A DNA stretch of 64,000 nucleotides from Thalassospira profundimaris WP0211. Its GTDB lineage: Bacteria; Pseudomonadota; Alphaproteobacteria; Rhodospirillales; Thalassospiraceae. The position numbers were made by a program, and so were the translations under genes. Positions 27,088 to 34,952 of the stretch are shown here, in pieces. The notes beneath the pieces were generated by a model. That model made no database searches and was not told the DNA's origin. It worked only from the letters and a program-made list of their open reading frames with translations. The stretch lies in NCBI RefSeq assembly GCF_000300275.1, contig NZ_AMRN01000005.1, positions 186,001-250,000 on the forward strand, written 5' to 3'. Positions within the stretch are counted from its first letter, which is position 1. Each line of letters begins with the position of its first letter.

Positions 27088-28461
27088 ATGTGCGTTCCAT
27101 ATTTTCGTTCGACTGATGTCGGTTCCGTGCCGACGCGCAAGCCATCATGGCGGATCGCGGTCGCAATCGCAATGACTGCCGGTCTTGCCGCATGTAGTGC
27201 TAATGAAACAGAAAATCTTGGTCAAATAGGGGCAGTGTCCGGTTATTTCGGTGGTGTGGTCGCTGATGAGCCACGTGCCGTCCGGAATGCACGGGATGTT
27301 TTGTCTGCCGGTGGCACGGCTGCGGACGCTGCTGTGGCGCTTTACGCCACCATGACCGTGACCAAGCCATCTGTTGCCGGCATTGGCGGTGGCGGGGTTT
27401 GTGTTGTGCATGACCGCGCAACGAAAAAGGTCGAAGTTCTTGATTTCTGGCCACGTCCGGGCACACGCACCGGTTCCGATCAGACGCCAACCACCATCCC
27501 GACCGTCCCGCGCGGCCTTTATGCGCTGAGCGCACGTTATGGTCGTTTGCAGTGGGGCTCGCTGATCAGTGCTGCCGAACAATATGCCCGCCTTGGCGTG
27601 CCGGTATCGCGGTCGCTGGTTAAGGATATCGAGGCAAACCGTTCCCGGATTGAAGCCAGCCCGGCATTGCGCGCCACCTTCATGCCGGATGGCAAGATGC
27701 TTGAAGTCGGTGACCGTATCCGTGCGGTCAATCTGGCGGCGCTTCTGACGTCACTGCGCGTCAAGGGACCGGGCGAGTTTTATAGCGGTGCGTTGGGGGC
27801 TGATATCGCCAACGCTGTCACTGCGGCGGGCGGGACACTTAGCGCCGATGATATGCGTACCTATCGCCCGCAGTGGAAAACCGCGACCGAGGTCAAGGTT
27901 GGTAATGAAACGCTTTATCTGGCCTATCCGCCGCGATCCAACACTGGCGCTTCGATCATTACCGAGGGCAGCGAACTTGCCGATTTCCTGAACCGTTATC
28001 TGGCAGATATCGCATCGGGTTCTGAAGCCGCACAGGCTGGTGCTGGCCGCAGTGGCTTTGTCGTTGTCGACCGCGCAGCCAATGCTGTTGCCTGTGTCAC
28101 CACCATGAACAAACCGTTTGGTGCGGGTCTTGGCGCAGATGCGTTTGGCCTTAATCTGGCTGCAGGGGATGCGAACATGATTTCAACCCCGCTGATGGGC
28201 CCGGCATTGATGGTGAACCCGTTTGTCTGGGAATACTATTACGGCATTGCCGGCACGGGCACGCCGGCCGGTGCGACCAAACAGATCGCCACCATGGCCG
28301 AAGATCTGATTGGTACTGGTGCTGCATCTGGTATTTCGATGAATTCCGATGAGGTGTCTTCGGTCAATGTCATCAAGTGCCTTGAAGGCACACCACCCCA
28401 TCCGGAAAGCTGCCAGTTCCTTGCCGACCCGGCAGGTGGCGGCATGGCCGGAACCCGATAA
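27088..28461 (+). CDS. Gamma-glutamyltransferase-like lipoprotein, probably inactive
   Basis: About 457 residues with signal segment RIAVAIAMTAGLAAC, a lipobox. The fold is GGT: AARDVLSAGGTAADAAVAL-type segment, GIGGGGVCVVHD near residues 97-108, and the small-subunit start region GFVVVDRAANAVACVTTMN. The position of the catalytic Thr-Thr-His is RSG (321-323), so the nucleophile is missing, and the DFRE arginine that binds gamma-glutamate is DFWP. The protein is also shorter than typical GGT (about 560-580). It is likely either a non-catalytic binding or scaffold protein or an enzyme of altered chemistry. The start is unsure: ATG 27088, ATG 27073 or GTG 27127 are possible, and it abuts the divergent M48 gene. 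Confidence 0.72.
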   Translation: MCVPYFRSTDVGSVPTRKPSWRIAVAIAMTAGLAACSANETENLGQIGAVSGYFGGVVADEPRAVRNARDVLSAGGTAADAAVALYATMTVTKPSVAGIGGGGVCVVHDRATKKVEVLDFWPRPGTRTGSDQTPTTIPTVPRGLYALSARYGRLQWGSLISAAEQYARLGVPVSRSLVKDIEANRSRIEASPALRATFMPDGKMLEVGDRIRAVNLAALLTSLRVKGPGEFYSGALGADIANAVTAAGGTLSADDMRTYRPQWKTATEVKVGNETLYLAYPPRSNTGASIITEGSELADFLNRYLADIASGSEAAQAGAGRSGFVVVDRAANAVACVTTMNKPFGAGLGADAFGLNLAAGDANMISTPLMGPALMVNPFVWEYYYGIAGTGTPAGATKQIATMAEDLIGTGAASGISMNSDEVSSVNVIKCLEGTPPHPESCQFLADPAGGGMAGTR

Positions 28462-28474
28462 TCAAGAAACCAAC

Positions 28475-28508
28475 CAACAGGGCAGGGGACATCCTGCCCT
28501 GTTGTTCT
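28475..28508 (+). terminator. Terminator after the GGT-like gene
   Basis: A CAACAGGGCAGG/CCTGCCCTGTTG stem of 12 pairs with a six-base loop, followed by the T-rich TTCTT. Confidence 0.75.
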
Positions 28509-28532
28509 TAAACACATTTCAGGACCCCACAA

Positions 28533-29684
28533 ATGGCATTGAAACAATCCCTTCGTGGTGCAATTTCGCCCTTTATCGTGATGGATGTGATGCGCGCAGC
28601 CAATGCGCGCGAAAAGGAAGGCAAGGCTGTCTATCATCTTGAAGTCGGCCAACCCGGAACCCCGGCACCGCGCAAGGTGCGCGAGGCCGCTGCGAAGGCG
28701 CTCGAGTCCGATTTGATCGGCTATACCAACGCCATGGGTATTGATCCGCTGCGCGAAGCCATTGCCGGGCATTACAAAACCAAATTCGGTGTTTCGGTCG
28801 ATCCGGCACGGGTTTGTGTCGCCAGTGGCTCGTCATCGATCTTTGTGCTGGCGTTTTTGGCAGCCTTTGATGCCGGTGATCGTGTTGCGATGGCAGCCCC
28901 CGGTTACCCGGCCTACCACAACATCCTAAGCGCACTGGGTATTGATACGATCAATCTGCCGGCCGGGCCGGAAACCCATTATCAGCCGACGGTTCAGATG
29001 CTGCGTGATCTGGATGAACCGGTTGATGGTCTGATCGTTGCCAGCCCGTCAAATCCGGCGGGCAGCATGATTGATGTTGAAACCTATCGCGAACTGGCAA
29101 ACTATTGCCGCGAAAACGGCATTCGCCTGATCAGTGACGAGATCTACCAGGGAATTTCGTTTGGCGATGTGGCCGAATGCACCGCGCTTGAATTCGGTGA
29201 TGAGGCGATCATCATCAACAGTTTCTCGAAATACTTTTCCATGACCGGCTGGCGTCTGGGTTGGGCGATTGTCCCGCCCGATCTTATGCGCGCGGTCGAA
29301 TGTCTGCAGCAGAACCTGTTCATCTCGGCCCCGGCGTTGTCGCAGCTGGCCGCGGTGGCCGCCTTCGAGTGCGAGGACGAGCTACAAGCCAACATCGCGG
29401 CCTATGCGCGCAATCGTGAAATCCTGCTGGACGGGTTGCCCAAGGCGGGCTTCACCAAGTTTGCCCCGGCGGACGGCGCATTTTACCTCTATGCCGATGT
29501 GCGCGATCTGACCAATGACAGCGAAGCGTTCTGTAAACAGATGCTCGAAGAAACCGGCGTTGCCACGACACCGGGGACGGATTTCGACCGCATGCGCGGC
29601 AAGGGTTATGTGCGCTTCTCGTTCGCGCATAGCGAAGACACCATGATCGGTGCGGTCAAGGCGCTTCAGAACTGGAAACGCTGA
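28533..29684 (+). CDS. PLP-dependent aminotransferase, class I/II
   Basis: A 383-residue fold type I aminotransferase. The PLP-lysine lies in NSFSKYFSMTGWRLGW, the cofactor Asp/Tyr in ISDEIYQGISF, and the substrate carboxylate arginine near VRFSFAHSEDTM. AspC-, AlaT- and MalY-like specificities are all possible; the substrate cannot be told from sequence. It stands alone between two terminators. Confidence 0.92.
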   Translation: MALKQSLRGAISPFIVMDVMRAANAREKEGKAVYHLEVGQPGTPAPRKVREAAAKALESDLIGYTNAMGIDPLREAIAGHYKTKFGVSVDPARVCVASGSSSIFVLAFLAAFDAGDRVAMAAPGYPAYHNILSALGIDTINLPAGPETHYQPTVQMLRDLDEPVDGLIVASPSNPAGSMIDVETYRELANYCRENGIRLISDEIYQGISFGDVAECTALEFGDEAIIINSFSKYFSMTGWRLGWAIVPPDLMRAVECLQQNLFISAPALSQLAAVAAFECEDELQANIAAYARNREILLDGLPKAGFTKFAPADGAFYLYADVRDLTNDSEAFCKQMLEETGVATTPGTDFDRMRGKGYVRFSFAHSEDTMIGAVKALQNWKR

Positions 29685-29705
29685 CCTTTCAATAGATCAC
29701 GACGA

Positions 29706-29736
29706 AAAAAGGGCTGCCTGATGGGCAGCCCTTTTT
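29706..29736. terminator. Bidirectional terminator between aminotransferase and rne
   Basis: GGGCTGCC-TGAT-GGGCAGCCC flanked by A5 and T5. Confidence 0.92.
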
Positions 29737-29756
29737 GTTTCTTCAGATGCCCGGTC

Positions 29757-32700
29757 TTATCGACCGAGGCTCCACCAGCCGCGTTTCTTCGGCTTCGGTT
29801 TTTCGTCTTTTGCCGGTGCAGGCGCCGGTTCAGCTTTCTCAGCCTTGGCAGGCTCGGCGGCTTTCGGCTCGGCCGGCTTTTCTACAGGCTTCTCAGCAGG
29901 TTTTTCTGCCGTTTTTTCGACCGGGGCTTCTGCCTTTGGCGTTTCTTTCTTCGGTGCCGGTGCGCTGACTTCTGCCGGGGCAGATGCCGGTGCGCTTGCG
30001 GCTTCCGGTTTCGCTTCCGCCTGGGTTTCAGGCTTTGCTTCCGGGGCCGGGCCAGACTGGATCGGGATGTTTTTCACATCACCACGATCTTCATCACCGT
30101 CATTGCGATCAGAACGGCTGTTGCGATCACGGCGATTGCGGCGATTGTCATTGCGATCACGACGCGGACGGGCCGGGGCCGGGGCAGTGGTGCTGCGGGT
30201 ACGACCGGCACGAACGCCTTCCTGATCAAAGCTATCCGCATCCTGACCTTCGCTGTCGGCGTCGATCACGGTGTTTTCATCCGTGCCGTCCGGTGCTTCG
30301 TGATCACGATTGCGGCGTGCTGCCGTCAGGGCCGGATCATCTGCCGGTGAACGGGTGCGGTTGCCATCAAAGTCCTGACGACGCGAACGACGGCGACCAC
30401 CACGCTTGCCACGACGGCGGCGCTTGCGATTGCTTTCGTCATCATCGTCATCATTATTGTTGCCATCTGCATTATCAGATGCGCCATCGCTGTCGTCTGA
30501 TGCTTCCTGCGGTTGATCATTGTTGCGATCATCGCGGTCATCATTGCGGCCACGGCGACGACGACGGCGACGACGGCGCTTGCCGCCCTGATCGTCGTCT
30601 TCGTTGCGTTCGATTTCGTCGTCTTCTTCTTCGAGATCAACCGGGTTTTCGATCGCGGTCAGCGACACACTGTCGGTATTGAGAACCGCAGAAACCTCTT
30701 CGACCTCGTCACCTTTTTTCGCGCGTGTACGCTCGATACGGTGATCAGGTGAAATCAGGCTGTCATCGCCAAAGATCATGACGCTGAAGCCGTAACGGCT
30801 TTCGATCTCGCCAAGCGAGTCACGTTTGCGGTTCAGGATATAAAGCGCAACTTCACTGGCAACATGGACGGTCAGTGCGCCGGAACGGCGACGCATGCCT
30901 TCTTCCTCGATCACGCGCAGCAGGTGAAGGGCTGCACTTTCAATCGAACGGACAAGGCCGACACCACGGCAGTGGGTGCAAACTTCAAATGCGCTTTCGA
31001 CGAGCGACGGGCGCAGGCGCTGACGCGACATTTCAAGCAGACCAAACGGGCTGATACGGCCGATCTGAAGACGCGCACGGTCGTTGCGCATTGCTTCTTT
31101 CAGCTTGCGTTCGACAGATGCCTGATTGCGGTGGTCTTCCATGTCGATAAAGTCGACAACGATCAGACCGGCAAGGTCACGCAGGCGCAGTTGACGTGCG
31201 AGTTCTTCGGCCGCTTCAAGGTTGGTCTTGTAAGCGGTTTCTTCGATGTTGCGTTCACGGGTCGAACGGCCGGAGTTAACGTCAACCGCGACCAGTGCCT
31301 CGGTCGGGTTGATAACAAGATAACCACCGGATTTAAGCTGTACGACCGGGTTGAGCATCGCATCAAGCTGGCTTTCCACCTGGAAACGGTGGAACAGCGG
31401 CACGCCCTGATCTTTGTAGGGCTGCACGCGCTTGGCATGCGACGGCATCAGCATCTTCATGAAGTCTTTGGCAACCCGGTAACCATCGTCACCTTCGACC
31501 AGAACTTCATCAACATCACGTGCATAAAGGTCACGGATGGAACGCTTGATAAGGTCGGCTTCTTCGTAAATCAGGCATGGTGCCTGGCTCTGAAGGGTGG
31601 TTTCGCGGATACGATCCCACAGGCGCATCAGATAATCGAAGTCACGTTTGATTTCGGCTTTGGTGCGTTCGGAACCAGCGGTACGAACGATAACCGCCAT
31701 GCCGTCCGGAATCTCAAGCTCGGCCAGAATGGATTTCAGGCGCTTGCGATCCTTGGCATTGGTGATCTTGCGCGAAATACCGCCACCACGCGGGGTGTTT
31801 GGCATCAGAACGCAATAACGACCGGCCAGCGACAGGAAGGTCGAAAGAGCCGCACCCTTGTTGCCGCGTTCTTCCTTGACGACCTGAACCAGAATGATCT
31901 GGCGGCGTTTGATCACTTCCTGAATTTTGTAGCGTTTCTGAAGCTGACGGCTGTGTGACTCAACGAACTCGTCACCGTCGTCATCACCACCCATATCCTC
32001 GATGTCTTCTTCAACATCGGCGGTCGCGTCAAGTGCGGTTACTTCGTTGGCGTCGTCATCGACATCAACTTCAAGCTCGGCGATTTCCGCAGACATGGCG
32101 GCATTGCCACCGGTCGGGGTGTCGTCACCGTCCGAACCGTTGTCGTCATTGCCGTCAGAGGATGCTTCTGCGTCGGTGCCAGATGCTTCGACATCATCGC
32201 TTTTCTTGCGACGATTGCGCGGGCGACGGCGACGCGGCTTGGCTTCTTCTTCCTCGCCAGAACCGGCATTGTCGGTTGCGGCATCTGACGGGGCAGCGGC
32301 CTCGGCCGATGCGGTGGCGTCAGTGTTTTCTGTCTCTGGCGTGTCGGACGCTTCGTCCTTGCTCTGGGCGCGCGGTTTGCGGCGCGAGCGGGAACGCGAC
32401 GGCTTCTTGTCTTTTTTCGGGCTGTCTTCGGTATCGCCGATATTGTCTTCGACGATTTCGGCGTCCTTGACCTGTGTGTTGCTCTGCTGGGCAAGAGCTT
32501 CACGGTCGGCAACCGGAATTTGATAATAGTCGGAATGGATTTCGCTGAACGCAAGGAAACCATGACGGTTTCCGCCATAGTCAACAAAGGCCGCCTGAAG
32601 CGACGGTTCTACCCGCGTGACTTTCGCGAGATAGATATTACCCTTGATTTGCTTTTTTGTCGAAGTTTCGACGTCGTATTCTTCTAGGCGATTTCCGTGA

Positions 32701-32759
32701 ATAACAACGACGCGGCTTTCTTCCGCGTGCGTTGCATCGATAAGCATACGTTTGACCAT
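29757..32759 (-). CDS. rne: Ribonuclease E
   Basis: 1000 residues. The S1 RNA-binding domain starts at about residue 36 and is split by a very acidic and Arg-rich disordered insert (about residues 98-285). It resumes at RYKIQEVIKRRQIILVQVVKEE. The DNase I-like catalytic part carries the magnesium aspartates in VAVDVNSG and IVVDFIDM and the zinc-link CTHC. The last 300 residues are disordered, with alternating Asp/Asn and RRRRRR blocks and an Ala/Pro/Glu/Lys tail that ends KKRGWWSLGR, a likely protein-docking peptide for the degradosome. RNase E starts mRNA decay and processes rRNA and tRNA. An insert in the S1 domain is known for alphaproteobacterial RNase E. Confidence 0.95.
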   Translation of the reverse strand: MVKRMLIDATHAEESRVVVIHGNRLEEYDVETSTKKQIKGNIYLAKVTRVEPSLQAAFVDYGGNRHGFLAFSEIHSDYYQIPVADREALAQQSNTQVKDAEIVEDNIGDTEDSPKKDKKPSRSRSRRKPRAQSKDEASDTPETENTDATASAEAAAPSDAATDNAGSGEEEEAKPRRRRPRNRRKKSDDVEASGTDAEASSDGNDDNGSDGDDTPTGGNAAMSAEIAELEVDVDDDANEVTALDATADVEEDIEDMGGDDDGDEFVESHSRQLQKRYKIQEVIKRRQIILVQVVKEERGNKGAALSTFLSLAGRYCVLMPNTPRGGGISRKITNAKDRKRLKSILAELEIPDGMAVIVRTAGSERTKAEIKRDFDYLMRLWDRIRETTLQSQAPCLIYEEADLIKRSIRDLYARDVDEVLVEGDDGYRVAKDFMKMLMPSHAKRVQPYKDQGVPLFHRFQVESQLDAMLNPVVQLKSGGYLVINPTEALVAVDVNSGRSTRERNIEETAYKTNLEAAEELARQLRLRDLAGLIVVDFIDMEDHRNQASVERKLKEAMRNDRARLQIGRISPFGLLEMSRQRLRPSLVESAFEVCTHCRGVGLVRSIESAALHLLRVIEEEGMRRRSGALTVHVASEVALYILNRKRDSLGEIESRYGFSVMIFGDDSLISPDHRIERTRAKKGDEVEEVSAVLNTDSVSLTAIENPVDLEEEDDEIERNEDDDQGGKRRRRRRRRRGRNDDRDDRNNDQPQEASDDSDGASDNADGNNNDDDDDESNRKRRRRGKRGGRRRSRRQDFDGNRTRSPADDPALTAARRNRDHEAPDGTDENTVIDADSEGQDADSFDQEGVRAGRTRSTTAPAPARPRRDRNDNRRNRRDRNSRSDRNDGDEDRGDVKNIPIQSGPAPEAKPETQAEAKPEAASAPASAPAEVSAPAPKKETPKAEAPVEKTAEKPAEKPVEKPAEPKAAEPAKAEKAEPAPAPAKDEKPKPKKRGWWSLGR

Positions 32760-33408
32760 TCGGAACCTGTTCCTGGAGGCCCCGCCAGTTCAATGCTATG
32801 GGCGCAATTGCGCTGATATGCAAACAAACCGGCGTGTCCGGAGGCGCCAACCATAAAGGTCGCGATATGTCCTGTATGTATCTGGGTCATCGCGTGTCGG
32901 CTGCTCTTCCGGTTGGACCTGGTTTTGGTGTTGAAACAAAAAGAATTAGATTGCGTGTCTTCGAGCGCGCCAAGACAGCCTTTTTAAGGAGGGCTCTATC
33001 GGGAGCGGGAATTGCCGCGTCACCGAGACACCGACCGTAAGAACTGCACTCGTCGCGTCCTCAGCCTGGTGGCATTTTGGTTGCTTACCACAAAGCATAG
33101 GAATCTCGGGTGCAACATATCCCTTTTATGCGTATGCTACAAACAGTTTTGTTGCGTGATGTGACGACTTTCTGACAGTAACGTGTAAAAACACACAGAA
33201 ATCCGCGCGATTTTCCTTTGGATGGTTTGGTTCGGGCAAATATATGAAAACACACTGTTTTTACAGTTTTGCCCCATGCCATGCCCATCGCGGAAAGTTG
33301 AAAGGTCTGTCATGCAAGTTCTGTCGTTGGTCAATTGCCCGTTAACCAACGCATTGCTATAAGCGCTTAACAGATGCTCTTGCAGGGTAACAGGCGCTGA
33401 AACGACAG
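32760..33408 (-). promoter_or_regulatory. Long rne leader and divergent amiC promoter region
   Basis: No gene is credible in this 649-base gap. Two small hairpins with near-related sequence occur: GTGT-AAAAAC-ACAC at 33183-33196 and ACTGT-TTTT-ACAGT at 33254-33267. In E. coli and other bacteria rne has a structured leader of several hundred bases that RNase E itself cleaves; a leader of this length would fit that. The part nearest 33400 serves the amidase gene. Confidence 0.45.
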
Positions 33409-34692
33409 ATGTATTCACAGCACGCGACTTCATTTTCCACGCCGAAAAACGCACCATCGCGATCGTTGCGGGTTAAAATTGCCAGAACGATGATGGTGGT
33501 GTTTGCGCTGTTGTGTGCATCCCAGATCATCGTATCAGGTGCGTCTGCCCAAACGGCCAAGGTGCTTGGTGCGCGGCTCGGGGTTTATCCCGATTACACG
33601 CGCTTTGTGATCGATCTCGATCAGGAAGTCGACTTTACCTATTTCCTGCTGCCCGATCCGTACCGCATCATCATTGATATGCCAGAAATTGACTGGAACG
33701 CCCCGCCGGGCAAGGTGACTTCTGGTGGTGGGCTTATTTCCGGTCTGCGGTATGGTTTGTTTAAGCCGGGCACGTTCCGTGTGGTTCTTGATGTTGCCCA
33801 ACCATCACTGGTTTCAAAGATTTTCTCGTTACCGCCCGGTGGCGGGAAGCCCAACCGTCTGGTGGTTGATCTTAAACCGACACAGCGCGATGCGTTTCTG
33901 ACCGCATCGCGCCAGAGCATGGAAGCCTATTCTGCGCGCAGTCGTAACGATACCAGTGCGACCGAACAAAGTGTCGATGTCGCGGTGCAATCGGGCCGCG
34001 GTGGCGAAGAAAAGCCGCTGATCGCGATTGATGCCGGACATGGCGGTGTGGACCCGGGCGCAATTGGTGTTGGCAATGTCTATGAGAAGGACCTGACCCT
34101 TGCCGCCGCACGCCAGTTGGCCGAAACCCTGACCGCATCGGGCCGGTATCGCGTGCTATTAACGCGTGACAAGGACGTGTTCCTTAAGTTGCGGCAACGT
34201 GTGGACATCGCACGCAAGGCCGGCGCAGATTTGTTTATATCCCTGCATGCAGATTCAATTGGCAATCCAAAGCATCGCGGCGCATCGGTCTATACCCTGT
34301 CTGAAAACGCATCGGACAAAGAGGCCGCGGCACTGGCATCCAAGGAGAACAAGGCCGACGTGATTGCCGGAATTGATCTTTCCGATGAAAACACGCTGGT
34401 GCAAAGCATTCTGATCGATCTTGCGCAACGTGAAACCATGAACCTGTCGGCGACCCTTGCGGCCAACATGGTCAGTCAGCTTGCCCAAAGCATCGAACTG
34501 CAGCGTCGCACCCATCGCTTTGCCGGTTTTGCGGTTCTGAAGGCGCCGGATATTCCGTCGGCACTGTTTGAAATGGGATATCTTTCCAATGCGACCGACG
34601 CCAAGTTGTTGCAAAGCCCGGCTCATCGCAAAAAGATTGCCGATGCGGTCTTGCGGGCAATTGATATCTATTTCGAGAAACACAAATTCTAA
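33409..34692 (+). CDS. amiC: N-acetylmuramoyl-L-alanine amidase with AMIN domain
   Basis: This periplasmic zinc amidase cleaves septal peptidoglycan during cell separation. After an N-terminal hydrophobic signal (MMVVFALLCASQIIVSGASA), residues about 45-160 form the AMIN domain (LGVYPDYTRFVIDLDQEVDF). The Amidase_3 domain begins at IAIDAGHGGVDPGAIG, with zinc ligands in DAGHGG, YEKDLTL and ISLHAD, and ends with the catalytic Glu in ALFEMGYLSN. It is followed by mrcA, another wall gene. The start could be a few codons downstream because no clear ribosome site precedes 33409. Confidence 0.93.
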   Translation: MYSQHATSFSTPKNAPSRSLRVKIARTMMVVFALLCASQIIVSGASAQTAKVLGARLGVYPDYTRFVIDLDQEVDFTYFLLPDPYRIIIDMPEIDWNAPPGKVTSGGGLISGLRYGLFKPGTFRVVLDVAQPSLVSKIFSLPPGGGKPNRLVVDLKPTQRDAFLTASRQSMEAYSARSRNDTSATEQSVDVAVQSGRGGEEKPLIAIDAGHGGVDPGAIGVGNVYEKDLTLAAARQLAETLTASGRYRVLLTRDKDVFLKLRQRVDIARKAGADLFISLHADSIGNPKHRGASVYTLSENASDKEAAALASKENKADVIAGIDLSDENTLVQSILIDLAQRETMNLSATLAANMVSQLAQSIELQRRTHRFAGFAVLKAPDIPSALFEMGYLSNATDAKLLQSPAHRKKIADAVLRAIDIYFEKHKF

Positions 34693-34952
34693 TACTCGGG
34701 CATGATGCCAATGATTTCGCCTCTGTCCGATACGGGCAGCGAATTTATTGGGTGCGGTGTTGCTGCGAACAAATGCTGTCTGGCGTGGCGGCTGTCACAA
34801 CCTTGTCATTATTTTGCCGCTATAATGCGGATACATCCGTTTTTTCGGCACAGACAGGCGAAATGTCTGCCGGGACATTGCATTTCCGGTAAGAGTGCAT
34901 GAATATGCGCCCCTACCGGATCAGGCCAACAAAATGAAAAAGACCTGCTTAC

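Noticed and set aside
29721-30682. Cys/His/Arg-rich plus-strand frames opposite the end of rne
   Set aside because: Shadows of the low-complexity RNase E tail; composition is an artefact of the repeats.
34802-34822. TTGTCA and TATAAT as a promoter for mrcA
   Set aside because: The spacer is about 12 bases, too short for a sigma-70 promoter.
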